In this document: piece after piece, positions 5,787-5,962 of the stretch
Layout of the letters: each line of letters starts with the position of its first letter
How positions within the stretch are numbered: the first letter of the stretch is position 1
Assembly (NCBI GenBank): GCA_047632015.1
Contig: JBLIBC010000168.1
Location: 1-5,962, forward strand
From: JBLIAZ01 sp047632015
GTDB taxonomy: Bacteria; Bacteroidota; Bacteroidia; Flavobacteriales_C; GCA-002722245
DNA length: 5,962 bases
Direction: 5' to 3'
Program-made: the position numbers and the translations under genes
The notes under the pieces: generated by a model
Database searches by the model: none
What the model saw: only the letters and a program-made list of their open reading frames with translations
What the model was told of the DNA's origin: nothing

Positions 5787-5962
5787 GATAAAAAAAGATT
5801 ACTATATACAGTTGCCATATTGTTGTCAGGATTAACATTTGCAGGAACGTATTCTGTCAGTGTTCAAAATGACACTTTAATTTCTGGAGATTTCCAATTG
5901 AGTTTTATTACTCCGGCAGGAACAAATGGTTTGGAATTTAATGAAGTTGAAAATAAAATTTC
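5787..5962 (+). CDS. N-terminal part of an exported protein; ATG not present, 3' end outside window
   Basis: From the in-frame TAA at 5775-5777, this frame is open to the window end. It encodes KKRLLYTVAILLSGLTFAG at 5790-5846, an obvious signal peptide: basic start, hydrophobic core, likely cleavage after TFA. After it comes a mature-looking segment with YSVSVQNDTL and FITPAGTNGLEF. No ATG or GTG exists in frame before the signal peptide; the only alternative initiators are two TTG codons (5820-5825) inside its hydrophobic core, which would destroy it. The sequence at the expected start is GAT followed by seven A; one extra G after GAT would give ATG-AAA-AAA-AGA in exactly this frame. Either the start was lost by a 1-base deletion or the sequence has an error there. 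I cannot name the family. It lies 101 bp after the kinase stop and is probably a separate gene. Confidence 0.6.

Overview
The window looks like a chromosomal piece of a Bacteroidota bacterium, most likely of the Flavobacteriia/Cytophaga type. Three signs point there: AT-rich DNA, start codons without Shine-Dalgarno sequences (A-rich leaders instead), and a large secreted protein ending in a type IX secretion (T9SS, Por) sorting domain. A close match to the Bacteroidota -33/-7 promoter (TTTG, then TAnnTTTG) lies before the second complete gene. The assignment to this phylum is fairly safe; a genus cannot be read from the sequence.

Layout. Positions 1-97 hold the last 31 codons of an unidentified plus-strand gene ending in two stop codons. 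Convergent with it, only 30 bp away, is a 990-aa minus-strand gene (128-3100). Its product is a modular exported protein: signal peptide, six-repeat NHL beta-propeller, two PKD/Ig-like domains, a second propeller-like region, a third Ig-like domain and a T9SS type A tail. A 135-bp divergent intergenic region (3101-3235) carries the promoter of the plus-strand pair. That pair is a Bax inhibitor-1/YccA-family membrane protein (3236-3988) followed, 53 bp later, by an ABC1/AarF/UbiB-family atypical kinase with two C-terminal membrane segments (4042-5685). After about 100 bp, the window ends inside the beginning of another exported protein, whose reading frame has a clear signal peptide but no ATG.

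How the genes may work together. The Bax inhibitor-like protein and the UbiB-like kinase are both predicted inner-membrane proteins. They are probably co-transcribed, because no terminator or good promoter is visible between them; any functional link is inference. The large NHL protein faces its own divergent direction and is an independent cell-surface or secreted product.

Nothing here is a CRISPR array, mobile element, phage region or RNA gene. The most interesting points are the two-propeller architecture of the surface protein, the non-canonical signature residues of the UbiB-like kinase, and the apparently missing start codon of the last gene, which one lost G would explain.
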